From assembly GCA_029863175.1 (NCBI GenBank), contig JAOTVX010000013.1, positions 11,427-75,426 on the forward strand: DNA of 64,000 bases. The letters run 5' to 3'. The notes below the pieces were generated by a model. It saw nothing but the letters and a program-made list of their open reading frames with translations. It ran no database searches and had not been told where the DNA came from. Below, piece by piece: positions 41,230 to 49,926 of this stretch. Position 1 is the stretch's first letter. Every line of letters starts with the position of its first letter. Both the position numbers and the translations under genes were made by a program. Origin of the DNA: Betaproteobacteria bacterium (GTDB lineage Bacteria > Pseudomonadota > Gammaproteobacteria > Burkholderiales > SG8-41).

Positions 41230-42123
41230 TCAGCCGCCCGTGTAGCGGCGCTCCAGCTCGTCGAGCTGCGCCATGCCCATGAGGTCGTTGATTTCCTCGA
41301 ACGAGACCTGAAGATCCGGGCGCTCGACCACCCGATTGTTCTTGAGCGTCTCTGCATTGAACGCCTCCATCACGTTCATCATGCCTCTCACTGCCGCCGT
41401 CGTCAGCAGCCGCGGATAGCTAACCGCTGCGACGCCCAGCGCCTCGAGCTCCTTCGGCGTCATGAGTGGCGTCGTCTTGCGCGTGCGCAACCCAAGGCCC
41501 ATGTTGACGATCAGCGGCTTGGGCACGCCCTTTGCCACCGTCGCGATGTCTTCCCTGGAAAGGAGCGCATCGGCGTAGAGGCAGTCCGCGCCCGCCTCCG
41601 CGTAGAGATTCAAACGGCGGATGGCATCGTCCACCCCGATGGGACCGGCGGCATCGGTGCGCGCGATGATGATAAAATCGGGATCGACGCGCGCATCCGC
41701 CGCCGCTTTCACCTTCTGTACCATTTCGTCGGCGCCGATCACGCTCTTGCCCGCCATATGACCACAGCGCTTGGGCCAGACCTGGTCCTCGAACATGACG
41801 GCTGCGACACCCGCCTTCTCGAACGCGCGTGTGGCGAAATAAACGCTCATCGCGTTGCCATAGCCGGTATCGGCATCGGCCCGCAACAACAGGCTGGTGC
41901 AGTCCGCAAGTCGTCGCGCGTTGGAGACGTTTTCCTCCAGCCCCATCACGCCGCGATCAGCCCAGCCCAGCCGGCTCTCGGACGTGCCCGCGCCCGTGAT
42001 CGAGGCGGACTTGAAGCCCATTCGCTCTACGAGACGCGCGCTATAGCCATCGTAGACGCCGGGTGCGACCAGAATTTCGGGTGCGTTGATCAGTTCTCTC
42101 AGTTGCCGACCTTTACTGGTCAT
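41230..42123 (-). CDS. isocitrate lyase/PEP mutase family C-C lyase
   Basis: A 297-residue member of the PEP mutase/isocitrate lyase superfamily. Metal-binding Asp residues lie in ADADTGYGN, the catalytic loop is EDQVWPKRCGHMAGK with the active-site Cys, and ARTDAAGPIG follows. Family members split 2-methylisocitrate, 2,3-dimethylmalate or oxaloacetate-type substrates into pyruvate plus a second acid. GGAGACGGAA precedes the ATG. With the adjoining hydratase pair it could form a hydratase-lyase route like that for dimethylmaleate. 2-Methylisocitrate lyase is the main alternative. Confidence 0.88.
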   Translation of the reverse strand: MTSKGRQLRELINAPEILVAPGVYDGYSARLVERMGFKSASITGAGTSESRLGWADRGVMGLEENVSNARRLADCTSLLLRADADTGYGNAMSVYFATRAFEKAGVAAVMFEDQVWPKRCGHMAGKSVIGADEMVQKVKAAADARVDPDFIIIARTDAAGPIGVDDAIRRLNLYAEAGADCLYADALLSREDIATVAKGVPKPLIVNMGLGLRTRKTTPLMTPKELEALGVAAVSYPRLLTTAAVRGMMNVMEAFNAETLKNNRVVERPDLQVSFEEINDLMGMAQLDELERRYTGG

Positions 42124-42150
42124 TTCCGTCTCCGCTCTCTCTATTCGAGA

Positions 42151-42284
42151 AAGTGATGATTACTGGTGATGAGTACTGGTGATGTGTACTGGTGATGCGT
42201 GAGCCTTCCAGTATGACTGGTGTTCATCACCATTTCTCATCACCATTTTTCATCACCATCATTCATCACCAATTCAATTCACCA
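42151..42284. repeat. 13-bp-period inverted element 10
   Basis: Left cores at 42151, 42164, 42177 and 42190 (GTAC and TTAC linkers); right cores at 42224, 42237, 42250, 42263 and 42276. Nine units in exact phase, the longest regular copy. The SDR stop codon (42279-42281) is inside the last unit. Confidence 0.95.
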
Positions 42285-43055
42285 GGCGATGGACCCGCCA
42301 TCGACCGGGATGATCGCGCCCGTGATGAAATTGGAGGCATCGGCGGCCAGCAGAACGGCAATGCCCTTTAAGTCGTCGGCATCGCCGGTGCGCCCCAGCG
42401 GAATCTCGCGCAGGATCTGCTCGGCGCCGCGCTCAAAGAGCTTCTGGTTAATGGGCGTCACGAAGAACCCCGGGCAGACGCAATTGACGTGGATGTTGTA
42501 TTGCGCCCACTTGATCGCGAGGTCGCGCGTGAACTGCACCAGCGCACCCTTGCTCGTGCTGTAGACGATCGAGTTGTAGGCCTTGGGGTTGCGCCCGATC
42601 AACCCCGCGATCGATGCGATGTTGATGATCTTGCCGCGCTTCGCCTTGATCATTTCGCGGCCAAAAGCTTGCGCGCAGATGAACGGTGCGGTGATGTTGA
42701 GATCCATGATCTGCCGCCAGCGCTCGAGCGGCATCTCCTCGGGTGGCGCAACCCAGGCGCGCCCCGCATTGTTCACGAGCACGTCCACCCGCCCGAATTT
42801 CTTGAGCGTGGCGGCTTTAACGGCTTCAACCTGGTCGGGCTTCGTGACATCGGCCGCGACTGCCAACGCCATCACCCCGCATTTCTCCAGTTCGTGCGCG
42901 GCCTGCTCGCAGTTCTCGATCTTGCGCGAGCACACCACGATGTGCGACCCCGCCTCCGCGAGCCCGGTCGCCATCTGCAGCCCGAGCCCCGTCGCCCCCC
43001 CCGTCACGACGCTCACGCGCCCGTCCAGACTCATCAGTTCCTTGACCGTTGCCAT
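42279..43055 (-). CDS. short-chain dehydrogenase/reductase (SDR)
   Basis: A 258-residue classical SDR. The cofactor motif is TGGATGLG near residue 18; NNAG follows; the catalytic Ser is in NIASIAG and Tyr-x3-Lys in YSTSKGA. It probably oxidises a hydroxy-acyl or alcohol group with NAD(P). GGGGGAGCG precedes the ATG. The C terminus is SIAW-stop, and the Trp plus stop codons (TGG TGA) coincide with a repeat core. It is followed on its strand, after the element, by the PEP-mutase-type lyase. Confidence 0.92.
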   Translation of the reverse strand: MATVKELMSLDGRVSVVTGGATGLGLQMATGLAEAGSHIVVCSRKIENCEQAAHELEKCGVMALAVAADVTKPDQVEAVKAATLKKFGRVDVLVNNAGRAWVAPPEEMPLERWRQIMDLNITAPFICAQAFGREMIKAKRGKIINIASIAGLIGRNPKAYNSIVYSTSKGALVQFTRDLAIKWAQYNIHVNCVCPGFFVTPINQKLFERGAEQILREIPLGRTGDADDLKGIAVLLAADASNFITGAIIPVDGGSIAW

Positions 43056-43124
43056 CGCTCCCCCAAAACACCGAAATCAGCCACAGAGAACACAGAGAAG
43101 GAGCCAAAAACGTGCACCGCACGT

Positions 43125-43601
43125 CTATAGCAGCCGCTTCATTTTGCGCCCGCCCGTCGGCTCGAACCCGTTGTCCTTGTAAAAACTCACCGTCCGCGCG
43201 AACTCGGGCAAAGGCGGCGTCGCCAGCTCGAGCTGCTTCCATCCTGCCGCGCGGCCGTGCGCGACGCACGCCTCCACCAGGCGCGCGCCGACCTCCCGCG
43301 AGCGCCATTGCGGGACCACGTAAAACTCGTGGATGATTCCGAACACGCCCTGGGCGTAGAGGGACCGGCTCTCGCAAAGCGTCGCCACGCCGATCGCGCG
43401 CCCACTCGCATCGTCCAGCGCGACATAGACGGAGTACGAGCCAAGCTCGATCCACTCCCGGGAAAGTGCTGCGCTGGTCTGCACATCGACATCGAAGTGG
43501 GCCTGCCCGATGATCTCGATGATCTCGTCGGTCAGCGCTTTCACCATGCGCGCGATTTCCGGTGCGTCGGCCGGCGTTGCCCGTTTGATCGTGACTGCCA
43601 T
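43125..43601 (-). CDS. GNAT-family N-acetyltransferase
   Basis: A 158-residue GNAT protein: VTIKRATPADAPEIARMV at the N terminus, a mid-strand YVALDD, and the acetyl-CoA loop in VVPQWRSREVGARLVEA (RxxGxG/A). It transfers an acetyl group to an amine, with no hint of the substrate. It begins five bases after the acyl-CoA dehydrogenase stop on the same strand, so the two are probably co-transcribed. CACAGAGAACACAGAGAAGG words lie just beyond its 3' end, between it and the SDR gene. Confidence 0.88.
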   Translation of the reverse strand: MAVTIKRATPADAPEIARMVKALTDEIIEIIGQAHFDVDVQTSAALSREWIELGSYSVYVALDDASGRAIGVATLCESRSLYAQGVFGIIHEFYVVPQWRSREVGARLVEACVAHGRAAGWKQLELATPPLPEFARTVSFYKDNGFEPTGGRKMKRLL

Positions 43602-43606
43602 TTCCG

Positions 43607-44752
43607 TTATTCGTCCTTGAGCAGCTCGCGCGCGATGATATTACGCTGAATCTCGGAGGTGCCTTCGTAGATCCGCGTAATGCGGGCGTCGCGGTACATG
43701 GTTTCGATGCCCGCCTCGCGCATGTAGCCCATCCCCCCGTGGATTTGCACCGCACTGTCCACGACCTTGCCGAGCGCCTCGGTCGCGAAAAGCTTCGCGA
43801 CGGAAGCTTCGAGCGTGCCCCGTTCGCCGCGTGCAAAGGTTTCCAGCGCACGCTCGACGAGCAGCCGTGAAGCATCGCGCGCCACCCCCATGTCGGCGAG
43901 CATCCATTGCAGCCCCTGATGCTCGGCGATCTTGCGCCCGCCCTGGGTGCGCGTCTTCATGTACTCGGCGCTGCGAGCAATCAGCTTGTCCATCATGCCC
44001 ACGCAGCGCGCGGCGATCGTCACCCGGCCCCACGTGAGCGTCTTCAACGCCTGAACATAACCCATGCCCTCCGCGCCCAGCAGGTTTTCCGCAGGCACCT
44101 CGCAGCGCTCGAAGACGACGGGCGCGGTGCTAACGCCATGCATGCCCATCTTGAGCTCGTTGCGGCCGACTTTGAGCCCGGAACAACCGCGCTCAACGAT
44201 GAAGGTCGAGATCCCTTTCGTGCCCTTCGCCTTGTCCGTGACGGCCATCACCGTGAAGATCTGCGCGATCCCGGCATTGGTGATGTAGATTTTCTCGCCC
44301 TCGAGCACGTAGCGGTCGCCCTGCCTCACCGCCGTCGTCCGCATCGAGCCCGGATCGGACCCGGCCTGCGGCTCGGTCAGCGCGAAACAGCCGATCAACT
44401 CGCCCGTCGCCATGCGGGGAAGGTACTTGCGCTTCTGCGCCTCGCTCCCCAGCGCCACGATTCCCGTGGTCGCGATCCCGGTATGGTTGGCGATCACGCT
44501 GGCGAAGCCGTAGTTCGACTTGCCCAACTCCTCCTCGAGTGCGCATTTGCCCACGAGATCAAAGCCGGCGCCGCCATACTCCTCGGGAATCGTGATCCCG
44601 AAGAACCCCAGCTCGCGCGCCATCTGCAGCAGCTCGTCGGGAATCGCGTCGTGTTCCTCGATCCAGCGCGAGCGAGGCTCGACCTCGTGCTCGATGAACC
44701 GCCGCGCCGCTTCGCAAAATTGCCGGACTTCAGCCGATAGTGCTATCGCCAT
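43607..44752 (-). CDS. acyl-CoA dehydrogenase
   Basis: A 381-residue FAD acyl-CoA dehydrogenase, full family length. FAD and substrate signatures include CFALTEPQAGSD and YITNAGIAQIFTVMA; the C-terminal end has QIHGGMGYMREAGIETMYRD and the catalytic Glu in RIYEGTSEIQ. It oxidises an acyl-CoA to the enoyl-CoA, passing electrons to ETF. The start at 44752 (MAIALSAEV) fits the family N terminus. An NDP-forming acyl-CoA synthetase lies upstream on the same strand and could supply its substrate. Chain length or branching cannot be deduced. Confidence 0.93.
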   Translation of the reverse strand: MAIALSAEVRQFCEAARRFIEHEVEPRSRWIEEHDAIPDELLQMARELGFFGITIPEEYGGAGFDLVGKCALEEELGKSNYGFASVIANHTGIATTGIVALGSEAQKRKYLPRMATGELIGCFALTEPQAGSDPGSMRTTAVRQGDRYVLEGEKIYITNAGIAQIFTVMAVTDKAKGTKGISTFIVERGCSGLKVGRNELKMGMHGVSTAPVVFERCEVPAENLLGAEGMGYVQALKTLTWGRVTIAARCVGMMDKLIARSAEYMKTRTQGGRKIAEHQGLQWMLADMGVARDASRLLVERALETFARGERGTLEASVAKLFATEALGKVVDSAVQIHGGMGYMREAGIETMYRDARITRIYEGTSEIQRNIIARELLKDE

Positions 44753-44796
44753 CTCTCTTATCTTAAAAGCGTGACCGGTGACCACTGACCCGAAAA

Positions 44797-44911
44797 TAGT
44801 GATGAGTACTGGTGAGGAGAGATGGTGATGATCAATGGTGATGTACGAAGTTGCGGGCCTTCTTCATCACCATGTCGCATCACCATTTTCCATCACCATT
44901 ATTCATCACTT
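44797..44911. repeat. 13-bp-period inverted element 11
   Basis: Left cores at 44797, 44810, 44823 and 44836; right cores at 44864, 44877, 44890 and 44903, in exact phase. A 7-bp GTGACC arm lies just before it (44771-44790), and a 10-bp-family copy follows at 44921-44951. Confidence 0.95.
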
Positions 44912-44920
44912 CTTTCGTAT

Positions 44921-44951
44921 GATCGGCGTCTATCGGCGTCTATCGGCGGCT
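44921..44951 (-). repeat. 10-bp-period repeat (TATCGGCGTC type)
   Basis: GATCGGCGTC TATCGGCGTC TATCGGCGGC, three 10-bp steps on the plus strand. On the minus strand it begins right after the AAT codon of the acyl-CoA synthetase with TGA GCC GCC GAT, so the gene's stop codon overlaps the first word. Confidence 0.8.
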
Positions 44952-47089
44952 CAATTTTGCGTCTTTGAAGCGCGGGGCTTGATCAACGCGTCGGCGGCCT
45001 TAACACCTTTGCCCTTGCCGTATACGAACACGGGGTTCAAATCCAGTTCGGCAAAATTCTCTCCCAGATCGACCGCCGCTGCGGAAAGCCGGACGAGCGC
45101 ATCCGCGAGCGCGTCCACATCCGCCGCGGCGGCGCCCCGCGCGCCTGCCAGCACCGGGTAGCCCTTGATCTCCTCGATCATGCGTCGCGCCTCGGACGGC
45201 GTGAGCGGAGCAAGCCGGAAGGCGACATCCCGGAGCACTTCCGCGAAAATTCCGCCCAATCCAAACATCACAGCCGGCCCGAACAGGGGATCGTTGACCG
45301 CACCGAGGATCGCCTCGATGCCGTTCCCCGCCATTTCCTGCACCAACACACCCTCTATCCGGGCATCCTTCCTGTAAGCGCGCGCGTTCGCAAGCACTTC
45401 GTCATACGCCGGCGCAACCTCTTGGTCAGACGCGAGACCAAGCCGTACCGCACGCGCTTCGGTCTTGTGTGGGATATCGGGAGACTGGACCTTGAGCGCA
45501 ACCGGGTAGCCGATGCGCCGGGCCGCGGCGAGCGCTTGCTCGCTGCTCGTCGCAAGTTCTTCGCGCGTTACCGGAATGCCGTAGCGAGCAAGCAGCCGCT
45601 TCGCTGCGTGCTCACTGACATCGGCGGTCGCTTTCGACATCGTGGCGCGCGCCACATCGACGGAAAGCTCAAGCGGCGCCTCGCTGCGCGTCTGCTCGTA
45701 GCGGCGCAGCGACTCGGCGTAGCCCGAGAGCACCGCCAGCGCGCGGCCGCACCGCACCGGTGAGCGATAGTGCGGAATACGCGCGGCGTCGAGCGCCGCG
45801 TAGGCCTCGGGCGCGACGGTCTCGCGCGCGCTCCACGCAACAAAGATCGGCTTGGTGGTGTGGCCCGCCACGGAGACGATCTCGCGCGCGATCTTCTCGG
45901 CGAGCTCGCCTTGCAGCGACGCGTTGATCATCGCGACGCAGTCCACATTGGGATCGTCCACGATAACCTGGAGCGTGCGGTTGATGAGGCTGGTGTCGTT
46001 GAAAATGGCGGCGGTCACGTCGACCGGGTTGAGCAGCGAGCCGAAGCTTGGCACGAATTCGCGCAGCTTCGCGGCGGTCTCCGCCGAAAGCGGCGGCACC
46101 TGCATCCCGCGGCCGATGCACTCGTCGGTCATGAGGATCCCCGCGCCACCGGAGATCGTGATAATGGCGAGGCGGTTGCCGTCGGGCAGCCGCCCGCAGC
46201 GGAACCCGCGCCCATAATCGACCACGTCCTGAATGTCCTCGACCTGGATAATGCCGGCCTGCCGGAAGGCCGCCTTGTAGAGTGTCATCGCGCCGCCGAG
46301 GTTGGCCGTATGCGAGGCGGCGGCTTTTTGTCCCTGCTCGGTGTTGCCGACCTTCCACATGAGAATGGGCTTGCCCGCGGCCAATGCCTTCTCGCCCACT
46401 TCGATCAACCGCCGCGCATCCTTGAGCCCCTCGATATAGCCGACAATGATTTCAGTCTTCGGGTCCTGTATGTAGTAATCAATGAAATCGAGCGTTGATA
46501 CGCCGATTTCATTTCCGGTCGTGACCATTTGCCGGAATGGCAGCCCGCCTTCCAGGGACGAGAGGTTCATCACCGAGAATCCGAACCCGCCGCTTTGCGA
46601 GACCATACTGACCGGGCCCGGGCTGTAATGGGCGTTGAACACCGACCCGAAGCCGGCGTAGACCTGGTCGGCGACGTTGATCATGCCTTGACAGTTCGGC
46701 CCGATGACGCCCATATCGTACTCGCGCGCGATCGCCATAAGCTCCTGCTGCAGCGCCACGCCCTTGCCCCCCATCTCGGAGAATCCGGAGCTGAAGATGA
46801 TGACGTAGGGCACGCCCTTCTGTCCGCACTGGCGCAGCACATCGGCAACGCGCGCGGCGTTCACCAGGATGAGCGCGAGTTCGGGAATCTCGGGCACTTC
46901 CGCGAGCGCCGGGTAGCAGCGCAGACCCGCGACTTCCTCATAGCGCGGATTCACGGGGTAAAGCTTGCCCTCGTAGCCGTGGCCTTTGAGAAACCGGAGC
47001 GGCTGGCCGCTGATGGTATTGAGATCTGCCGACGCGCCAATGATGGCAATCGCGCGCGGATTGAAAAAACGTTCGAGGTCGGTTCGCAT
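44951..47089 (-). CDS. NDP-forming acyl-CoA synthetase (acetate-CoA ligase type), fused alpha-beta form
   Basis: A 712-residue ACD-type enzyme with the bacterial fused order: CoA-binding Rossmann domain (AIIGASADLNTISGQP near residue 17), succinyl-CoA-ligase-like domains (GPNCQGMINV; SQSGGFGFSV; AASHTANLGG, with the phospho-His), and a C-terminal ATP-grasp domain (KVQSPDIPHKTEARAV to LDLNPVFVYGKGKGVKA). It activates a carboxylic acid to its CoA ester with NTP, or runs in reverse. AGGCGG precedes the ATG. It is the first gene of the minus-strand block that includes the acyl-CoA dehydrogenase. The preferred acid is unknown. Confidence 0.93.
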   Translation of the reverse strand: MRTDLERFFNPRAIAIIGASADLNTISGQPLRFLKGHGYEGKLYPVNPRYEEVAGLRCYPALAEVPEIPELALILVNAARVADVLRQCGQKGVPYVIIFSSGFSEMGGKGVALQQELMAIAREYDMGVIGPNCQGMINVADQVYAGFGSVFNAHYSPGPVSMVSQSGGFGFSVMNLSSLEGGLPFRQMVTTGNEIGVSTLDFIDYYIQDPKTEIIVGYIEGLKDARRLIEVGEKALAAGKPILMWKVGNTEQGQKAAASHTANLGGAMTLYKAAFRQAGIIQVEDIQDVVDYGRGFRCGRLPDGNRLAIITISGGAGILMTDECIGRGMQVPPLSAETAAKLREFVPSFGSLLNPVDVTAAIFNDTSLINRTLQVIVDDPNVDCVAMINASLQGELAEKIAREIVSVAGHTTKPIFVAWSARETVAPEAYAALDAARIPHYRSPVRCGRALAVLSGYAESLRRYEQTRSEAPLELSVDVARATMSKATADVSEHAAKRLLARYGIPVTREELATSSEQALAAARRIGYPVALKVQSPDIPHKTEARAVRLGLASDQEVAPAYDEVLANARAYRKDARIEGVLVQEMAGNGIEAILGAVNDPLFGPAVMFGLGGIFAEVLRDVAFRLAPLTPSEARRMIEEIKGYPVLAGARGAAAADVDALADALVRLSAAAVDLGENFAELDLNPVFVYGKGKGVKAADALIKPRASKTQN

Positions 47090-47212
47090 GCCACGCCGCC
47101 TGGCAGCCTACCGGAATTAACAGCCCGACCGGCTGCTAACGGCAAGACCGGCCGACCCTTCAGCAAAAAACGCGCCCGAATGGTTCGAATGTGCAGAAAA
47201 GCGAAGGTGATT

Positions 47213-47240
47213 TTGCATATTTGTGATCCGTTCGTACAAT
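47213..47240 (+). promoter_or_regulatory. possible sigma-70 promoter, weak -35
   Basis: TTGCAT (47213-47218) and TACAAT (47235-47240) are 16 bp apart. The -10 matches consensus at five of six positions, the -35 only at three. It would fire toward the MFS gene at 47400, through the inverted repeat at 47263-47296. Confidence 0.3.
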
Positions 47241-47262
47241 TTTCCAGTGCCAGTTTTGCATA

Positions 47263-47296
47263 AGGAGTTTGTCGAAGCCAAGTCCGACAAACTCCT
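47263..47296. repeat. 12-bp perfect inverted repeat in a divergent promoter region
   Basis: AGGAGTTTGTCG (47263-47274) pairs with CGACAAACTCCT (47285-47296) around a 10-nt centre. It lies in the 310-bp gap between two divergent genes (acyl-CoA synthetase and MFS). No T-run follows, so an operator or a remnant of a mobile-element end is more likely than a terminator. Confidence 0.8.
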
Positions 47297-47399
47297 GGAA
47301 AGTTCTTATCGTGGAGAGTCCAAAATTATACGCTGCCCTTGGTCGGGCCTGTCCCCGGTGCTATGATTCGCGTGCCCCGCGCCCGCAGCAGCCCGCATT

Positions 47400-48647
47400 G
47401 TGAACACCGCCGCAACAACGACCGCCGCCGCTCCGCGTTCCTTCAAGGACGTGTGGCTGATCTCGACGGGCCACGGCCTCACGCACTGGTACACCGCGAC
47501 CTTCTATTTGCTCCTGCCGCTCATCGGCAAGGAGCTTGGCCTCTCGTACACCGAGATCGGCCTCATCATGACCACGCAGCACCTGATCGGCGCAATATCG
47601 AGCTTGCCGGGCGGCATGTTCGTGGACATGGTCGGGAAGAAGGGCTATCTCCTGGCCGCCTCGCTCTTCTGGGTCGGCTTTCCGTACGCGCTGATGAGCG
47701 TCACGCACAACTTCTGGATGCTGCTCGTCTGCGTCACGCTGGTGGGCGTTGGCAACAACCTTTGGCACCCTGCCGCGATCCCGACCCTCGCCCTCCGTTA
47801 CCCCGACCGCAAGGGTCTCATGCTCTCCTTCCACGGCATGGGCGGCAACCTCGGTGAGGCAATCGCGCCACTCGTAGTCGGCGCGCTTCTAGCTTGGATG
47901 AGCTGGCGTGCCGTGGTCGTCGTCAACGTCGTACCGGGCATCGTAATGGCCGTTCTGATCCTCGTCATGCTAGGTGCGTTCTCGATCACGACGACTCGCG
48001 ATGAAAGCGACGCCGGCACGGGCGACCGCAGCTATAAGAACTACCTGCGCGGGTTTGCAGGCTTGTTGAAGAACCGCGGCTTGATGCTGGTGTCGATCGG
48101 CGCGGCCTTCCGCACCATGACCCAGACCGGCCTGCTGACGTTCCTGCCGGTCTACCTCGCCTATGAGCTGGGCTACTCGCCGCTCCTCACCGGGGTCTGC
48201 CTCACGGTGCTCCAGGTTGCCGGTTTCGTGGCCGGTCCGGTCGCCGGCCATCTCTCGGACAAGATAGGGCGCAAGCGCATCGTCATGTCGAGCATGGTTC
48301 TGACTGGCGTGACGATTCTCGGGATGGCGCTGGCCGGGCGCACGGTTTTGTTCGTCGTGTTCGTCGCCCTGGTGGGCTTCTTCCTCTATGCGTTGCGCCC
48401 CGTTCTCCAGGCCTGGGCGGTGGAGTGCACGCCGAAGCATCTCGCCGGCAGCGGTGTGGGCCTGCAGTTCAGTATCACCGCGATCGGCGCCAGCATCTCG
48501 CCCGTGATCTTCGGCATGATCGCGGACGCCTACGACATCTACACCGGCTTCCTCTTCCTGGCCGGGACGATCGTTTGCGCGAACCTGCTCATTTTCTTCA
48601 TGCCGGACGGCCATCAGCCGAAGGCCGCTGCCGTCCGGGTCGGATAG
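47400..48647 (+). CDS. MFS transporter, 12-helix
   Basis: A 415-residue major facilitator with twelve hydrophobic helices. The motif between helices 2 and 3 is GGMFVDMVGKKGYL, and its second-half copy is GHLSDKIGRKRIV. The fosmidomycin-resistance/nitrate-type pattern (GHGLTHWYTATFYLLLPLIG) at the N terminus is distinctive. It exports or imports a small molecule; the substrate is unknown. The start is the GTG at 47400, with no clear ribosome-binding site. It is divergent from the acyl-CoA synthetase gene. Confidence 0.9.
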   Translation: MNTAATTTAAAPRSFKDVWLISTGHGLTHWYTATFYLLLPLIGKELGLSYTEIGLIMTTQHLIGAISSLPGGMFVDMVGKKGYLLAASLFWVGFPYALMSVTHNFWMLLVCVTLVGVGNNLWHPAAIPTLALRYPDRKGLMLSFHGMGGNLGEAIAPLVVGALLAWMSWRAVVVVNVVPGIVMAVLILVMLGAFSITTTRDESDAGTGDRSYKNYLRGFAGLLKNRGLMLVSIGAAFRTMTQTGLLTFLPVYLAYELGYSPLLTGVCLTVLQVAGFVAGPVAGHLSDKIGRKRIVMSSMVLTGVTILGMALAGRTVLFVVFVALVGFFLYALRPVLQAWAVECTPKHLAGSGVGLQFSITAIGASISPVIFGMIADAYDIYTGFLFLAGTIVCANLLIFFMPDGHQPKAAAVRVG

Positions 48648-48677
48648 CAAAAACGCCTGTCAAAAATCAAAAAACGT

Positions 48678-48767
48678 CATTAGCTGCAGATACACGGAGA
48701 TAAACGCGGACAGAAAACCCGCGTAAATCAATACGCTTCCTATTTATCGGCGTCTATCGGCGTTCGG
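48678..48767. repeat. 10-bp-period inverted pair
   Basis: Left arm 48678-48710 (CATTAGCTGCAGATACACGG then AGATAAACGCGGA) and right arm 48743-48767 (ATTTATCGGCGTCTATCGGC) are inverse relatives. They flank a 32-bp centre downstream of the MFS gene. Confidence 0.75.
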
Positions 48768-48855
48768 TCCCTCACCCCCGCCCTCTCCCGAGAGGAGAGG
48801 GGCGGCAATTGCTTCCCCTTCTCCTTTTGGGAGAAGGGGAAGGGATAAGGGATGG
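48768..48855. repeat. CCCTCACCC-type palindromic element
   Basis: Begins CCCTCACCCCCGCCCTCTCC and contains a 13-bp perfect stem, CTTCCCCTTCTCC (48812-48824) with GGAGAAGGGGAAG (48830-48842), loop of 5 nt. It ends 24 bp before the start of the Bug-like gene and could act as a terminator for the MFS unit. Confidence 0.8.
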
Positions 48856-48878
48856 GCGGCTGTAATTCGGTTTTTGAG

Positions 48879-49820
48879 ATGACTTCAAATACCTGGCATC
48901 CGGAGCGCGAGATCGAGATCGTTGCGGGGACGCCCCCCGGCGGCGGGCTGGACCGCTCGGCCCGGGCGCTCGTGAAAGCAATCGAGTCGAACCGGCTGCT
49001 CGAGGTCCCGGTTCGGGTCAACAACGTGGCGGGCGATGGCGGCCGCAAGGCGTGGGCCTATCTGGAGCAGCACCGCGCCGATCCCCACGTGGTTTCGATC
49101 AGCTCCGCGAACCTGACGACCGACCACCTGCTCGGCAGCGCCGCGTTTCGCCACGAAGCCGCGTTCACGCCGCTGGCGATTCTCTATACCGAGTACATCG
49201 CCTTCGTGGCCCGCGCCGATTCGGCCCTGAAGAGCGGCGCCGATTTGCTCGCGAGAGTTCGCGCCGATGCCGGTTCATTGACAATCGCCCTCTCGACATC
49301 GCTGGGCAACCCCAATCACATCGCGGTCGCGAAGGTGCTCCGGCAGGCTGGCACCGAAGTCCGGGCGCCGGCCATGCGCGTATTCGATTCCGCGCTCGAC
49401 GCGACAGCCGACGTCGTGGCAGGTCGCGCGGACATCGGCGCGGTCACCGCAGCCAGTCCGGTCAGGGAAATCGCGAACGGAACCTTGCGCGCGCTCGCCG
49501 TGTCGGCACCGCGTCGGCTCGACGGGCTCTACGCCAATACGCCGACTTGGCGGGAGCAATCGGTGGATTGCGTCATCGGCGCCTGGCGCGGTGTCACGGG
49601 CACTCGGGGAATAACCGCCGCTCAAATCGCGTTCTGGGAGAAACTGCTTGCCGCAATAGCCGCCACTGATGAGTGGAAAGCCGAACTGGCGCGCCACTAC
49701 TGGACCGCAATGCCGCTCGCCGGAGGACCGCTCTGGGATCACCTGGAGCGCGAGCGTGCCGAGATGCAGGTTGCCCTCGGGGAGCTGGGCCTCCTGCGAG
49801 GAATGAGGGATGAGGGATAG
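48879..49820 (+). CDS. Bug/TctC-type substrate-binding protein without signal peptide
   Basis: A 313-residue relative of the Bug binding proteins: IEIVAGTPPGGGLDRSARAL is the N-terminal family motif with the ligand loop, VRVNNVAGDGGRKAW follows, and NPNHIAVAKVLR matches the central domain. No signal peptide precedes it. The frame has a TAA at 48846, and the only upstream ATG (48852) gives MGGCNSVFE, not a signal. No tctA or tctB lies near. It must be cytoplasmic, exported by another route, or a non-transport derivative. The start at 48879 is chosen by alignment to family N termini. Confidence 0.82.
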   Translation: MTSNTWHPEREIEIVAGTPPGGGLDRSARALVKAIESNRLLEVPVRVNNVAGDGGRKAWAYLEQHRADPHVVSISSANLTTDHLLGSAAFRHEAAFTPLAILYTEYIAFVARADSALKSGADLLARVRADAGSLTIALSTSLGNPNHIAVAKVLRQAGTEVRAPAMRVFDSALDATADVVAGRADIGAVTAASPVREIANGTLRALAVSAPRRLDGLYANTPTWREQSVDCVIGAWRGVTGTRGITAAQIAFWEKLLAAIAATDEWKAELARHYWTAMPLAGGPLWDHLERERAEMQVALGELGLLRGMRDEG

Positions 49821-49926
49821 GACTGTTAGGTGTAGTCGTCGCGATCTGATCTGACAGGCAGTTTCCGTCGATGACCCATAGCAGGCCCTCAGGGTGTAGA
49901 TTAACGAGCTATCGGAGGAGGAACCC

